Origin: Nephrocerus scutellatus
Taxonomy: Eukaryota; Arthropoda; Insecta; Diptera; Pipunculidae
Length of the DNA: 64,000 bases
NCBI GenBank assembly: GCA_947095585.1
Contig: OX352763.1
Coordinates: 23,671,462 to 23,735,461 of the forward strand
Direction: 5' to 3'
The notes beneath the pieces were generated by a model. That model was not told the origin of the DNA. It did no database searches and saw only the letters and a program-made list of their open reading frames with translations. Shown here one piece after another: positions 1 to 9,479 of the stretch; the stretch's first letter is position 1; every line of letters begins with the position of its first letter. A program made the translations under genes and the position numbers.

Positions 1-410
1 TGCAACGTTAAATTTAGGTCTTTCATTCATAAGCGATAGGTCTTTCTGTCATAAGCGATTTCTGAAATAGACTGAAAAAACCACATTTAACTTTGCAAAA
101 CCTTTAGGCTTAAAAAAATTGATAGCGTTATTATTTTCAGTTTCCCCAGGAATATTAACCCCTATTAATGAAAAGATTACGCTATCGCAAGCCGAGTGCT
201 AACGAATAGCGAAAACGAAGTAAAATACTTCGAGCGGATTATAAACGGCATTGCTGATTTGAAGTACATATAGTTCTTTCAGTGTCTTTGAGATAGCCGG
301 TCATCATATTAATCTTAGAGACTGTGTTGACAATGCAATATGTCATTGTTGGTATATTCAAACAGGGGTGATAGTACAAACTTCAATATGATCAAGGCAT
401 TCCCAACAGT
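1..410. other. Unassigned AT-rich sequence
   Basis: I see no recognisable gene, repeat or RNA in this stretch. It leads into the 145-bp tandem pair that follows. Confidence 0.4.
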
Positions 411-701
411 TGAAACGGTAGCGGATGAACTCCCAAATGAAGTCAACTTTGGTGTCACCAGTGTCAGGATATACGACTTGGTAGGAATGAATGAATGACA
501 AAAGCTCATTGAGAAAAAAAGTAAAGAAGACAAAACAGAACCATGTGGAATTTCGTGAAACGGCAGCGGAGGAATTCTCAAATGGAGTCAACTTTGCTGT
601 CACCAGTTTCAGGATAACCGACTTGGTAGAAATGAATGAATGACAAAGGCTCATTGAGAAAAAAAAGTAAAGAAGACAAAACAGAACCATGTGGAACTTC
701 A
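411..701. repeat. Two-copy tandem repeat, 145-bp period
   Basis: Copy 1 (411-555) and copy 2 (556-701) both begin with tgaaacggyagcgga and both end in a run of A followed by gtaaagaagacaaaacag. They differ by scattered substitutions, so the duplication is not very recent. Two overlapping reverse-strand ORFs here are by-products of the repetition and resemble no known protein. Confidence 0.85.
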
Positions 702-839
702 TCGCATAACAATAATAATGAGAACATTAAATGCCAAAAATGAAGATCGATTTTGGCGACAATTGCAAAATCATTTTAGATTTTGTGATTAATTTGTGGA
801 GTTTTTTTTTTTTGCTTAGATAGAACTTACTGAAAGGTT

Positions 840-1480
840 AACTGTCAAACGAGCTATCGAGCTGCGCTCACTGTTCGACATTTTCTGACAAATTACCATG
901 AATAGACTAACTCTTGAACTACACTACCAAATTATCCAAATTTACTTTGAAATTCAGTCGTCGATTCGTGCAACTTATGACGCACATAATCGTCCATGTG
1001 AGCAAGCCATCCGTCAAGCTGTGAATAGATTTCGCTCGAAAGGATGCATTAACTCCAACACGCCGAAGGAATGTGCGCACTGAAGAGAATATTGCCGCTG
1101 AAGATCCAAATTTATCAATTCGTCCGTCGGTTGCAGAAATTTGGGCTCTGTACGTCCACAGCGTGAAAAATTTTGCCCAAAGATCTTGGCCTGTATAAGA
1201 TCCATCTGGTCGTTCTTTCTCCGATTGTGCTCTATAGTAGTTGGAAACTGATCCGTTGTTTTATCGCAATTCGCAAAATATGTTTAGCGATGATGGATCT
1301 GTCAATGGCCTAAAAGGTCGTGCGATTTGTCACCACTTGATTATTTCCTATGCGGCCACGTGAAGTCACAAAAAAATTAAACCAGCAAGAATTGGCGCCT
1401 TAGAGGCCAACATTGTTCGTGTTATCTGTGATATACGACCAGCAATGCTCAAAAAAATTTCCCAAAATTGAACTGACACC
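840..1480 (+). pseudogene. mariner-like (DUF4817-type) transposase, internally deleted
   Basis: An open frame at 898-1083 matches the N-terminal helix-turn-helix style of insect mariner-like transposases that carry a DUF4817-type domain (LTLELHYQIIQIYFEIQSS, then a VNRFRSKG-like helix). The reading then continues in shifted frames through RTEENIAA and PNLSI-like pieces. It jumps to the family's C-terminal end around 1395-1460 (ALEANIVRVICDIRP). The catalytic core between these parts is missing, so this is a dead, internally deleted copy. I could not define terminal inverted repeats. Family naming rests on remembered motif patterns, not a search. Confidence 0.6.
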
Positions 1481-1484
1481 TGTC

Positions 1485-1660
1485 ATAACAGGTTCAGAAC
1501 AGGTCAGAACAGCTCAGAATAGGGCAGAACAGGACATAACCGGGCAGAACTGGTTCAGAACAGCCCAGGCTAAGAACAGGTCAAAACAGGGCCGAACAGT
1601 GGAGATCAGGCCAGGACAGGGCATAAAAGGAAAGAACAGGGCAGAACAGGTCGGAAGCTC
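1485..1660. repeat. Minisatellite of about 10-bp unit (agaacaggkc-like)
   Basis: The motif agaacaggtc or agaacagggc recurs about fifteen times with substitutions (for example at 1497, 1526, 1573 and 1633). The overlapping + strand ORF 1413-1664 is therefore low-complexity Gln/Arg-rich translation of a repeat, not a gene. Confidence 0.85.
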
Positions 1661-2149
1661 TTGACCACAAAAGGCAACAACCAGGTTTTCTGCAAGAAGA
1701 AGAAATGGGAAGTTTCACCATATTTCTTAAAAGAACATGTCAAAGCAGCAAGAACCTTTTGAAATAAGGAAGCAAATCTAATAGTGTAATCACGGTCTGT
1801 GATGAGAACATGAAAAGACCAATTCTGCAGGCACTGTTAAACGGTAAGCTTCTCTCAAAATGTAGTCAGATGTAAGGATGCCTGATGACCTTGTTTGTCC
1901 GATCCACAATAAACCAACGCCAGTCCCCTTAACATCGCCTTTAAGATCATATCTTTCGTAGTGTGTGAAAGCTTGAAGCCACGCCTTTAGGCCAGGAAGC
2001 TTTTTATACATCCTCCAGGTAAGTCTATGCTATTCTTCATATATCGCTCTCTTACATTCTCTACCGGGTGACTGACACGAAGTGTTACCAAAACAAAACG
2101 CCATAGAATTTTTATTTTTTGATGAATTTTATTGAATCAAAGTAAAAAA
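1661..2149. other. Unassigned sequence upstream of the Tc1-like fragment
   Basis: No recognisable gene. A 73-codon ORF on the - strand (1790-2011) has ordinary amino acid composition but matches nothing I recognise. Given its surroundings it may be a piece of an unidentified repeat. Confidence 0.3.
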
Positions 2150-2300
2150 TGTTCACAAATATTTAAATTGTCATTCGAATTGCAGTAGCAGTTTGGCCAC
2201 CCTTAGCCGCGATTATGGCCTTCAAACGGCCGACAAAGCTATTGCATGCAGCACAAAAGTGGCTCTGCGGTATTTTGGCCCATTCCTATTATCTTACTTA
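2150..2300 (-). pseudogene. Tc1-like transposase C-terminal remnant
   Basis: Reading leftwards from about 2291, about 39 codons encode EWAKIPQSHF, then GRLKAIIAAKGGQT, then a stop. This resembles the end of Tc1-family transposases, where a W..IPQ..C/L...V..M..R...VI..KG segment closes the protein. Nothing of the DDE catalytic core is visible on its 5' side. It is a short relic and the assignment is tentative. Confidence 0.4.
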
Positions 2301-2589
2301 GGTCTCGGTCTCGAATCAGTATGCAACTACAAATCGTTTTATTCATAACAGCAGCCTGCATGTAGTGTAGTTTTGAGATCTGAAGTGGCTTACTGACTGT
2401 TCTCACTATCAATTACTGTGCTTATTTTTGCTTTAAAAAATAAACAAACATAAAATCTAACTTTGACAATATAATCATCAACATCAATGAACAGAATTAG
2501 GGAACCGAAATTCGTTTCATAAAAAAATATTTTCGACCAAATTTACAATTTATTTCCCAGGCAAATAAAAAGAATTTAAGAATTTTAAG
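2301..2589 (+). promoter_or_regulatory. Presumed 5' flank of the 187-aa gene
   Basis: This AT-rich stretch separates the Tc1-like remnant from the start codon at 2590. I see no unambiguous TATA box or initiator. It must hold the 5' UTR and promoter if the gene is functional, but no individual element can be named. Confidence 0.25.
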
Positions 2590-3153
2590 ATGTCGGCGTT
2601 ATTCCATGGAATTCTGGTTGGAGCATCCGGATATGCACTGCATCATGTAACAACAGCCTTCCCCTATGCATACACGTCTTTTGCATTTCTCATGGGACAC
2701 GGACTGATCGGGTTGAGCAAATCACTTCAAAGTTCAGATGCTGCCGACAAGGCCTACGAGTTAACGAAACTAATTGTGGAAATAATCCCACTGCCACTGG
2801 TCAATGTGGAATTGTATCTGCGATCGTCAAGCAGGGAGCTTGCCATATGCCACGGACTTTCGGCAGTTATTCCCGTGTCTTTCGCACTAGTCGCCAGTGA
2901 CGGTGGTGGAGGACGCAGCAATCAGAAGCTCATTGATTTGACAATATTGGGAAATACAATCTCGCTGCTGTTCCTAGCTGTCAACGAGAAGAACTACTGG
3001 TTTGGTGGTCTTGCACTTGCAGCCTTCGTTACAAAATTCGCCACCAAAAACTTGGACATAGACGGAGGCATGGATGGCAATTCAAACGGAGTTTTACTGG
3101 GAAATGCAATATTTTCTGTTGTAGCTGTGCGTGCTCTATTGGGATCTTTTTGA
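2590..3153 (+). CDS. Unrecognised 187-aa multi-pass membrane protein
   Basis: This is an uninterrupted 187-codon frame that stands out from its degraded neighbours. I do not recognise the family. Hydrophobic stretches lie at about residues 4-24, 28-45, 84-102, 117-131, 135-150 and 167-187, suggesting four to six membrane passes and a hydrophobic C-terminus ending LLGSF. Between them are a short acidic/polar linker (48-60), a Gly-rich SDGGGGRS loop (103-110) and an Asp/Gly loop (155-165). The start was chosen because it opens the frame and has A at -3. Codon third positions are richer in G/C than the surroundings, as in conserved fly genes. A polyadenylation signal follows 36 bp after the stop. 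The gene appears intronless and lies antisense to, and possibly inside, the first intron of the TRIT1 gene. Its 3' end is followed closely by a LINE remnant. I am confident that it is coding, but its function is unknown. Confidence 0.85.
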   Translation: MSALFHGILVGASGYALHHVTTAFPYAYTSFAFLMGHGLIGLSKSLQSSDAADKAYELTKLIVEIIPLPLVNVELYLRSSSRELAICHGLSAVIPVSFALVASDGGGGRSNQKLIDLTILGNTISLLFLAVNEKNYWFGGLALAAFVTKFATKNLDIDGGMDGNSNGVLLGNAIFSVVAVRALLGSF

Positions 3154-3188
3154 TAAAAAAAACTCTGTAATGTCTGTAACAATAGCCA

Positions 3189-3194
3189 AATAAA
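3189..3194 (+). terminator. Polyadenylation signal AATAAA
   Basis: A canonical AATAAA lies 36 bp downstream of the TGA stop of the 187-aa gene, followed by a T/G-rich stretch (tgtatatgtactcgtgtgt) suitable as a downstream element. This supports a real transcript ending near 3210-3230. Confidence 0.7.
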
Positions 3195-3299
3195 AATGAA
3201 CCTATGTATATGTACTCGTGTGTATAAATGACACTTCTGAAAATTCTCTTAAGATAAAAAATTTCGCCTTGTGCTTTGTAATACAATGATACTCCTAAA

Positions 3300-4238
3300 A
3301 TCTTCCTGACACCACGACCCGTTTTTCCACAATCCTGAGAAAACGGATTCCATTGCATTGTGTAGTTTGCTATGGAACTGTCGCCTTTTCGGATTGTATG
3401 ACCAATTCACTGCCACTTCCGTCGTTGGATGTTTGTGCCTATTGATTCCTGACCCGTTCTCTGGTAAAGATGTTCGTTAGAGATACGGTTAGGCCAGTAG
3501 GCACCTATTTACGAACGTTTGTAATCTTTTTGTGATAGTAGCGGTCACCTTCAGTGCTGCACCCATACAACAGCACAGATTCAGCATTTGAACGGACCAG
3601 TCGGATCTTGGTGTTTAAGCTGATCGCATTGCTTCGCCATGGCATGGACAACATTACAAACACTGATTTTGCTTTGCCGATTCGGTTGACAATGTCCTGT
3701 TCGGTTGACAATGTCCTGTTCGGTTCCACCTTCGGTCGAGACAATACTACCATGATATTGGAAACTCTCTTCTCTCTCTACCGGTCCAGCAATGTTAACT
3801 TGAGTTACTGAGTTAGTGTCGAGGTTGATGATTTTGGTTTTGGCAGTATTAATTTTCAAACCAGCAGCATTTGCCTCCTTTCCCACAGTTGTTGTAAATT
3901 TGGTGCAGCTCCATAATCCTGTGTGAGCGTAAACAAACGTCGTCAGCGTAGTCCAGATGTTTGAGTTGAGATGTAAGAGTCCAACGATAAAGATGTGTAA
4001 GTGTAAGATAAAGCTGCGCAAAGCACATTGCTAATCACCAACAAAAAAAGTATCGACGATAGAATGCAGCCTTGTCGTACCCCACTTAGGATCTCGAATT
4101 CCTCTGACAGCTTTCCTCTATGCAGTACATGACATTTAGAGCCATCATAGGTTGCTTTAATAATAGCTATTAGTTTATCGAGTATACCTCTCCTGCGCAA
4201 GGCGAGCCAGATAAACTGTCTGTTGACACTGTCTTCAA
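3300..4238 (-). mobile_element. Family A RTE-like LINE, 5'-truncated copy
   Basis: Read on the - strand this holds, in order: the thumb-side RT segment DSVNRQFIWLALRRRG (about 4190-4225), GVRQGCILSSILFL (about 4050-4085), KINTAKTKIINL (about 3825-3860), the SLNTKIRL / ESVLLYG segment (about 3560-3630) and a C-terminal stretch ending in MQWNP...GRGVRK (about 3310-3358). The catalytic YADD region is corrupted. A 19-bp tandem duplication at 3681-3718 and other shifts break the frame. The upstream EN domain and the first half of RT are absent: the element begins abruptly at about 4238 against another LINE. A close relative lies at 63568-64000. The clade (RTE/SR2-like) is inferred from motifs. Confidence 0.8.
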
Positions 4239-4777
4239 CTTCTTGATTTGGCGGCTCTTATCTCCATTACGACTTTGTTGCGAAGCATGCAGTATATGCG
4301 TCGTTGATCATCTAGCCGAAAACGCTTCGAGCTGTTGTATGCTCGGTCGCGCTGTATTATTAGTTGACGAATTTGGTTACAGAACCAAGGTGTATTGCCA
4401 GAAGTACTGGATTTGGATCTTATAGGAACATGTGAGTTGTAGAGATGTCTTATATTAGAATTTAAGAATTCCACTTGATCATTTGGCGATGGTAAGCAGT
4501 AAAAACCATCCCAATCAACTGTCTTTACACGTTCTTCTAATAATGAGTAATTAATTCTTTTAAAGTCTCTATATTCACTTGTATTGGCTACGGTCACAAA
4601 ATTGAAATCAAAGGTAAATAAGATCGTGCTTTGAAAAAGCGGGTGCTGAGAGTTGATCGTAGAAAAGAACCTTGTTGTTATCGTTGACTTAGAAAAGGTC
4701 CAGCGTGATACGTTACTTTGGCCTGCAAAATGAGTCGGTGTTGTGGTATTGACTGAGAAAAGGCTATAAATTTGCAT
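4239..4777 (-). mobile_element. CR1/Jockey-like LINE fragment (EN-RT linker)
   Basis: An open - strand frame of 180 codons covers a segment typical of the region between endonuclease and RT in insect LINEs: YRDFKRINYSLLEERV, VDWDGFY, VEFLNSNIRHLYNSHVPIRS, then PWFCNQIRQLIIQRDRAYN and LRNKVVMEIRAAKS. The frame stops where family A begins, so RT is missing. The length and openness of the frame suggest a comparatively young insertion. It is not a host gene. Confidence 0.7.
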
Positions 4778-5135
4778 TAGTTTGCATTAGTTCGGAAAGG
4801 CGGATTTCACATAAAATGTTACTTCCTGATAGCTTTTTTGTAGTTTTTTAGGTAAACCTTGTAGGTTTTTATTGGTATAACAGATATTGAACATAGTTCT
4901 GGACATTCTTCTAAGATTGTCTAGATCTTTACTCCACCAAGATGGGTGCTTTCTTTAACTACGGCTGATTGGATATGCTACTTTCATTTCGTATCAATGG
5001 GTGCTTCAAAAAGCTTTATTTTGGAATCTACCTATATCCGCGGTCGTAGTTGGTTCAATATTAGGAATTCTGGCCAGTTTGGTTTGGATAATTTTACTGA
5101 ACTGGGTCCAGTTCATTTCAGTATACATATTTAAT
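4778..5135 (-). mobile_element. LINE EN-RT linker fragment of another family
   Basis: On the - strand a broken frame gives PSWWSKDLDNLRRMSR at about 4905-4950. This is the PPWW...L..LR...R motif that precedes RT in R1/LOA/Jockey-type LINEs. It is preceded by a YTEMNWTQFSKIIQTKL-like segment near 5085-5130. Several stops interrupt it. It abuts the 4239-4777 fragment, making a three-LINE mosaic. Confidence 0.45.
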
Positions 5136-6649
5136 TTTTTATTTGTCTCGTTTGTATGCAATTGCACAGCGGGCCACTAATTGACGTTAAATTAGACCAA
5201 TTCCATTTCGTAACTGAAGTTAGCCCCTGCAGAGTGTCCGAATACCTTGACAAAGTCATGATAATTACTCGTACTCGTATGTAATAAATTCAATGAATTT
5301 CATCTACGATACGTCTCGTAAACATATACTCCTAAGTAGGCGTACATGTCCTTGGACATCATTAGCACATCACACAGCTTTTTGGTTGTTTTATCCTTTT
5401 ACAAAGGGCGACAACATATACTTCCATTATTATACTAAGACGCAACGCAACTATTCCCTGCTGAAAAGGTAAGATTGGTCTGATACCAAGAGTAAAAAAG
5501 TGGCACAAATGAACACCAAAGGAAAAAAAACATAAATAAAATAAAAGAAACAACAACAACAACAACAAAAAACGGACTTTTGTTGGCTGTTCCACAGTTC
5601 CTTTCTACCTCGTGTCAGACATTATTTGTTTAGGTCGTCGTTGTTGTTACTTATGTTTAAGCTCCCTTGGGCTGTGTTTGTATAAGCAGAGAGATTTCGT
5701 CCAGTCCGACATCAGCCGCCGTCCTCCAATTGTCTGAGTCATTTTGTGGGTTCTTGAACTTGCACAAGGTTTTTCCCGCTGGTGTTTCGTCTTAATTGAT
5801 GTTAAGCGACCGCGCTCGGGCCGTTTCTTTTATTTAAATGAAATTATGCACCATTTGAGTGGGGCTAAAGTTCAGTGATGTGGACACATTAGCCACACTA
5901 TTGATGAGCGCCAACTGGAATGGCGCGGCGCGCAAACATTAAAATCGACTCTGTCATTTTTCACCTCTTTTAATTGTTATTGTTGTTTAAAAACTTAATG
6001 TAATGCCCAACATTCGATAGGACGGCAGTTTTTTCTGGAAGCTATGAGTTTTTTTTTCTCCCGAATGATCCTTTTTGATCTTTATCAATTACATACTGTG
6101 GCATTTATGTTTTTGGAGTCGTTATCATTTTTTTATGGAATTCAATTCAAGGAAATCGACAATGGAGTTTCAATTTGCAAATCATCGCTGTCAGTTGTTT
6201 TGTTTTTGTAACTTTGATTTCTTTGAAATGCTTATTTCGATTTTAAATGCGATGCATACGAGTATACATAAACTTAAATTACATTCCTATACATACTTCG
6301 ATTAACATAAGATAATATGGTAGCTCTTTTAAAAGATTTCAATGCTTATTTTAAGGCGTAAAAATTACAAATTATGGGATAAAAAGTTTTGAATTTTAAA
6401 TAAAAGTTCGTTGCGACCCAATTAATAAACTGCTTCATTGTCATTGCGTACGACACTGGCGGACGTAAACTTAAATACATACATGTAGCTATCTTTGTAT
6501 ATAACAAGTAAATGTAAAAAAAAACGTTGTTTTACGGGTACAAACTTTTATGTATACATTGAAACACGCCACACAGTCCTATATTATTTGGTAATAATCG
6601 CCAAAATAGCTGTTTTTGAGGTCCGGGTCTATTTAAAAGTATTTTCTTT
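5136..6649. other. Unassigned AT-rich stretch
   Basis: I find no gene here. A (CAA)n run lies at about 5550-5568. The - strand ORF 5362-5595 is Leu/Phe-rich low-complexity sequence over that run. The + strand ORFs 6075-6305 and 6495-6695 lack any recognisable feature. If the TRIT1 gene extends to the left, this is intronic. Confidence 0.35.
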
Positions 6650-7225
6650 GTTCCACGCGCCACATGCGACACGCGTCAAATGCGGGATATCCTAATTTAG
6701 CCGATCACAAAATTTAAACCCTCTAGGTCGTGCGAAAGGTGGTTAAAAAAGACTTCAATGAACGAGAAAATGCCGCGATTTCGACCCATCACTTGCTCCA
6801 CACACGAAACGCGAGACACGTCATACGCAGAATATTTTGGACTTAGACACTTACAAAATTTTAGCTCTCAAGGTCGTGTGGAAGATGGTTAACAAAGGAC
6901 AACGAAGAAGTCGAAAAAAAAAATGTCAACCCATCACACGCGCCACACGTGACAAGCGTCATACGTGGAATATAAAAGAATGCTATTTTGGACGTAGACA
7001 ATCACAAAATTTCAGCTCTCTAGGTCTCGTGTGGAAGGTGGTTAAAAAAGACCTCAAAGAAGTCGAAAAAAAATTTCAAACCATCACACGCGCCACACGT
7101 GACACGCGTCACACGTGGAATATAAAATAATGCTATTTTGGACGTAGACAATGAGAAACTAGGTCGCGTGTCGAAGGTGGTTAAAAAGGACCTCAAAGAA
7201 GTCGAAAATACAGGCAAAAAGGGGT
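6650..7225. repeat. Satellite-like tandem repeat, about 150-bp unit, nearly four copies
   Basis: The marker acttagacac/acgtagacaat recurs at 6841, 6992 and 7142 (spacings 151 and 150), and the caaaattt box at 6708, 6854 and 7005. Each unit contains ggtcgtgtggaaggtggtta, an A-rich block after gaagtcg, and a segment built on cgccacacgtgacacgcgtc, rich in CACGTG and ACGCGT palindromes. Copies diverge towards the left edge. ORFs here (6837-7130 +, 7020-7217 -) are repeat translations. Confidence 0.9.
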
Positions 7226-7257
7226 TAAGTCAAGTTAAATAAAAGTTTTTAAAAATG

Positions 7258-7575
7258 ATTGTGCGTTTGTATGTAATCGCGCAACGCCTAAATCACTGGA
7301 CGTATAGAAGCCGTACTCACACAAAATGTTCGTTTGAAGCTCCGATAAGTTATCACTTTCTTAAGCCCGGTGGGTGGCGCTGGAGTGGAGATATTTACAA
7401 AAGATGTGGCTTAGCGTTTGGTCTATTGGTGTGTATCTTAATCGCATCACGCCTAAACCACTAAACATATTAAAGCCATGTTCTCACTGTACGTTCGAGT
7501 TGTGCTTCTTAATGTTTATCAATTTTTTTAACTCGGCAGGTGGCGTTGGAGTCGAAATATTCTTGAAAATGTAAA
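7258..7575. repeat. Two-copy tandem repeat, 165-bp period
   Basis: atcgcgcaacgcctaaatca at 7276 reappears as atcgcatcacgcctaaacca at 7441. Both copies carry a ggtggcg(c/t)tggagt box about 100-110 bp further on and a gttcg(t/a)... block. It directly follows the 150-bp array but shares no obvious unit with it. Confidence 0.8.
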
Positions 7576-8782
7576 TCTCCATATATACAAAGGTTTTTTG
7601 ATAAGTCTGTAACTTTTTGAATAAAAGATACTTTCTTTGGTAAAAATGCGTTTTATTTCTCAACATAGGCTCCTTAACGTTTGAACCGGGTTAATTTGGA
7701 AAAAATTAATATTAGAGCAGTTGTCACCGGGGATACACATGTGTAAACAATTTGTATGGGATCCCTCGACCTTGGGGCCCGATCACTTCTAAATTTCCTA
7801 AGATGCGTTGAAAATTTGAAGAAAATCAGGTTCATTTTTTTAAAAAAAAATTATGGGTCTCAGGGCCATCAGGTCCCGGTCACTCCAAAAAACTTTTTAC
7901 TTTTTGTAAAAATTTTGGAGACCCCGGGCCAAATGTCTCACGACCCCGGCACGAATTGTTATCTATGATTGCAGTTTTTGAGGTCTACTCAATAAGGGTT
8001 TTTAGTGTCCGAAAGCCCTAACCGCGTAAAACCTATAATGCACTTTGCTATTCAATCATATGATATTTCACTCAAATATATGAAAAACCACATGAAGCAG
8101 GTACAACTTGATCAAACTTCCGTTTTAGCTGGCGCTCGCCCATAAAAAAAGTACGGCCGTGTAGAAGTAATTATCACCTTTCAGTTGATACTAATATTTA
8201 GGCCCGCCCACTTTTGCACACGGCCCCTGCTGAACTTTAATTTTTTTTTTCATTTCATTTTTTGGTTCTAACACTATCGAGGGGGTTTGGATGGGACCCA
8301 ATTTTCTATAGGACAGTAGGTATTTTTATTGCCTTTTATATGATACCAATTAACCCCCTAAAATCCATCAAACCACTTATGCATTTTTCAAAAAAGTGCT
8401 CAAAATTTTAACACCCACTATCTCGGAAAGGGGGAGGGAGGAAAAGTCAAAATCCTTAAAACACATATTTGCCTATTATTGTGAATATGTTAAGCAGCTT
8501 ATAGCAACAAATTTATGTCAAAGCCATGTTGTTGTTTTTATGTACACAAATTCAGTTAACAAGTTGTGTTTTGAATTTTAACTGTTGAGTTTCCATCATG
8601 TAAATAAAAACTGAAATGCGTCTGTAGTATTAAACGTCAAAAATAAACTCAGTCAGTGACTGTCCTTTCAGACAGACATTACAGCACATGTGCACTTTTT
8701 CAATATATTACTCTATAAACATAAAGCACTCTTTGAATAGAACAGCTAATAAACAAATATACACACAAACAAAGCTACAAAC
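7576..8782 (-). other. Presumed start of TRIT1 intron 1; no other gene seen
   Basis: On the - strand this follows the exon 1 splice donor. I see no acceptor plus coding block that would continue the TRIT1 protein. A segment near 7725-7960 (around atgggatccctcgaccttgg and gaccccgggcca) looks like a degraded repeat of unknown class. Confidence 0.4.
8781..8782 (-). other. 5' splice donor of TRIT1 intron 1
   Basis: On the - strand the sequence reads ATGCAG|GTTTGTAGC. The junction falls exactly after the conserved DSMQ, where protein similarity to the family would otherwise break into a Val/Cys/Phe-rich non-homologous tail. Confidence 0.75.
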
Positions 8783-8911
8783 CTGCATTGAATCGGCACT
8801 GATAATTTCGCCGCCGAAGCGTTGAGCCAATTCGATTGACAATTTAGTTTTTCCCGTTCCCGTTGAGCCCAAAATGACAATTAGCGGCACTTTGCGTAAC
8901 ATTTTGAACAT
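8783..8911 (-). CDS. TRIT1: tRNA dimethylallyltransferase (TRIT1/MiaA family), first coding exon
   Basis: The exon encodes 43 residues starting [20 protein letters not shown]. It contains the P-loop GSTGTGKT (residues 15-22), a [14 protein letters not shown] stretch (29-41) and ends DSMQ, exactly the N-terminus of the enzymes that transfer a dimethylallyl group to N6 of A37 in tRNAs reading UNN codons (DMAPP substrate; mitochondrial and cytosolic or nuclear pools in animals). The P-loop binds substrate phosphates and the Asp/Ser region contacts A37. After the Gln codon, CAG|GTTTGT is a good splice donor (GT at 8781-8782, - strand), phase 0; the family continues VY.G.DI.TAK. The longer frame down to 8708 is intron read-through. 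The start at 8911 gives a short basic leader; Met4 is an alternative. No later exon was recognised to the left. Confidence 0.85.
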
Positions 8912-9479
8912 ACACTGAATTCAATGGCACAAATATTTAAACAATTAGATATTAATATATTTAAGTGAATTGTGATTACCGAATTGATATTGAAATGTAA
9001 AAGTTAAAACTACCAAGCACGAACCAAAACACGTTTATTTCATTTACTACGCCGCACAGAGACCGGCAAGGCAGCGAGGTAAGCGAAATGTCAAATCGAA
9101 CGCACGTCGAATGTTTCAGATTGCGACTGCCGGCATTTGTTTATGTGGATTGTGTGGATTTTGTGTATTGTAAAGTTACATATTTTCATGTGCGTTATTG
9201 CCGGGCAACAAAAGCGAAAGGCAACCCGTCTGCCTGTTGGTTCTTTATATTTGTTTACTTTAAATTTGAAAAAAAAAACAAAAGTGATGTAGAATTGTGA
9301 AGATACTTTCATTTACTTGTGCGTACCGTGTATTATTGGCGGTCACACATTAAAAAATATACGTAAGTAATGAGCTTTCATTTTTTTTTTGGTAATTAGA
9401 TTAATATTAAGACTTATTATCCAAACATCTTTAACTCAATTCTTTTATGTGAATTTAACATGCACATTTTCTTACACCT
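8912..9479 (-). promoter_or_regulatory. Presumed 5' UTR and promoter region of TRIT1
   Basis: This lies immediately upstream of exon 1 on the - strand. The stretch at 9050-9230 is richer in CG dinucleotides than its surroundings, as near many fly promoters. No TATA box or initiator can be assigned confidently. Overlapping ORFs on both strands (9088-9312) look non-coding. Confidence 0.3.

Noticed and set aside
1413..1664. 83-codon ORF rich in Gln, Arg and Thr
   Set aside because: It is the translation of the agaacaggkc minisatellite.
5362..5595. 77-codon ORF with a strongly hydrophobic start, resembling a signal peptide or membrane helix
   Set aside because: The hydrophobicity comes from a (CAA)n/A-rich run read in reverse as Leu/Phe; it is low complexity.
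6650..7575. CRISPR-like array
   Set aside because: Units are 150-165 bp diverged tandem repeats without short identical repeats and unique spacers; this is eukaryotic satellite-type DNA.
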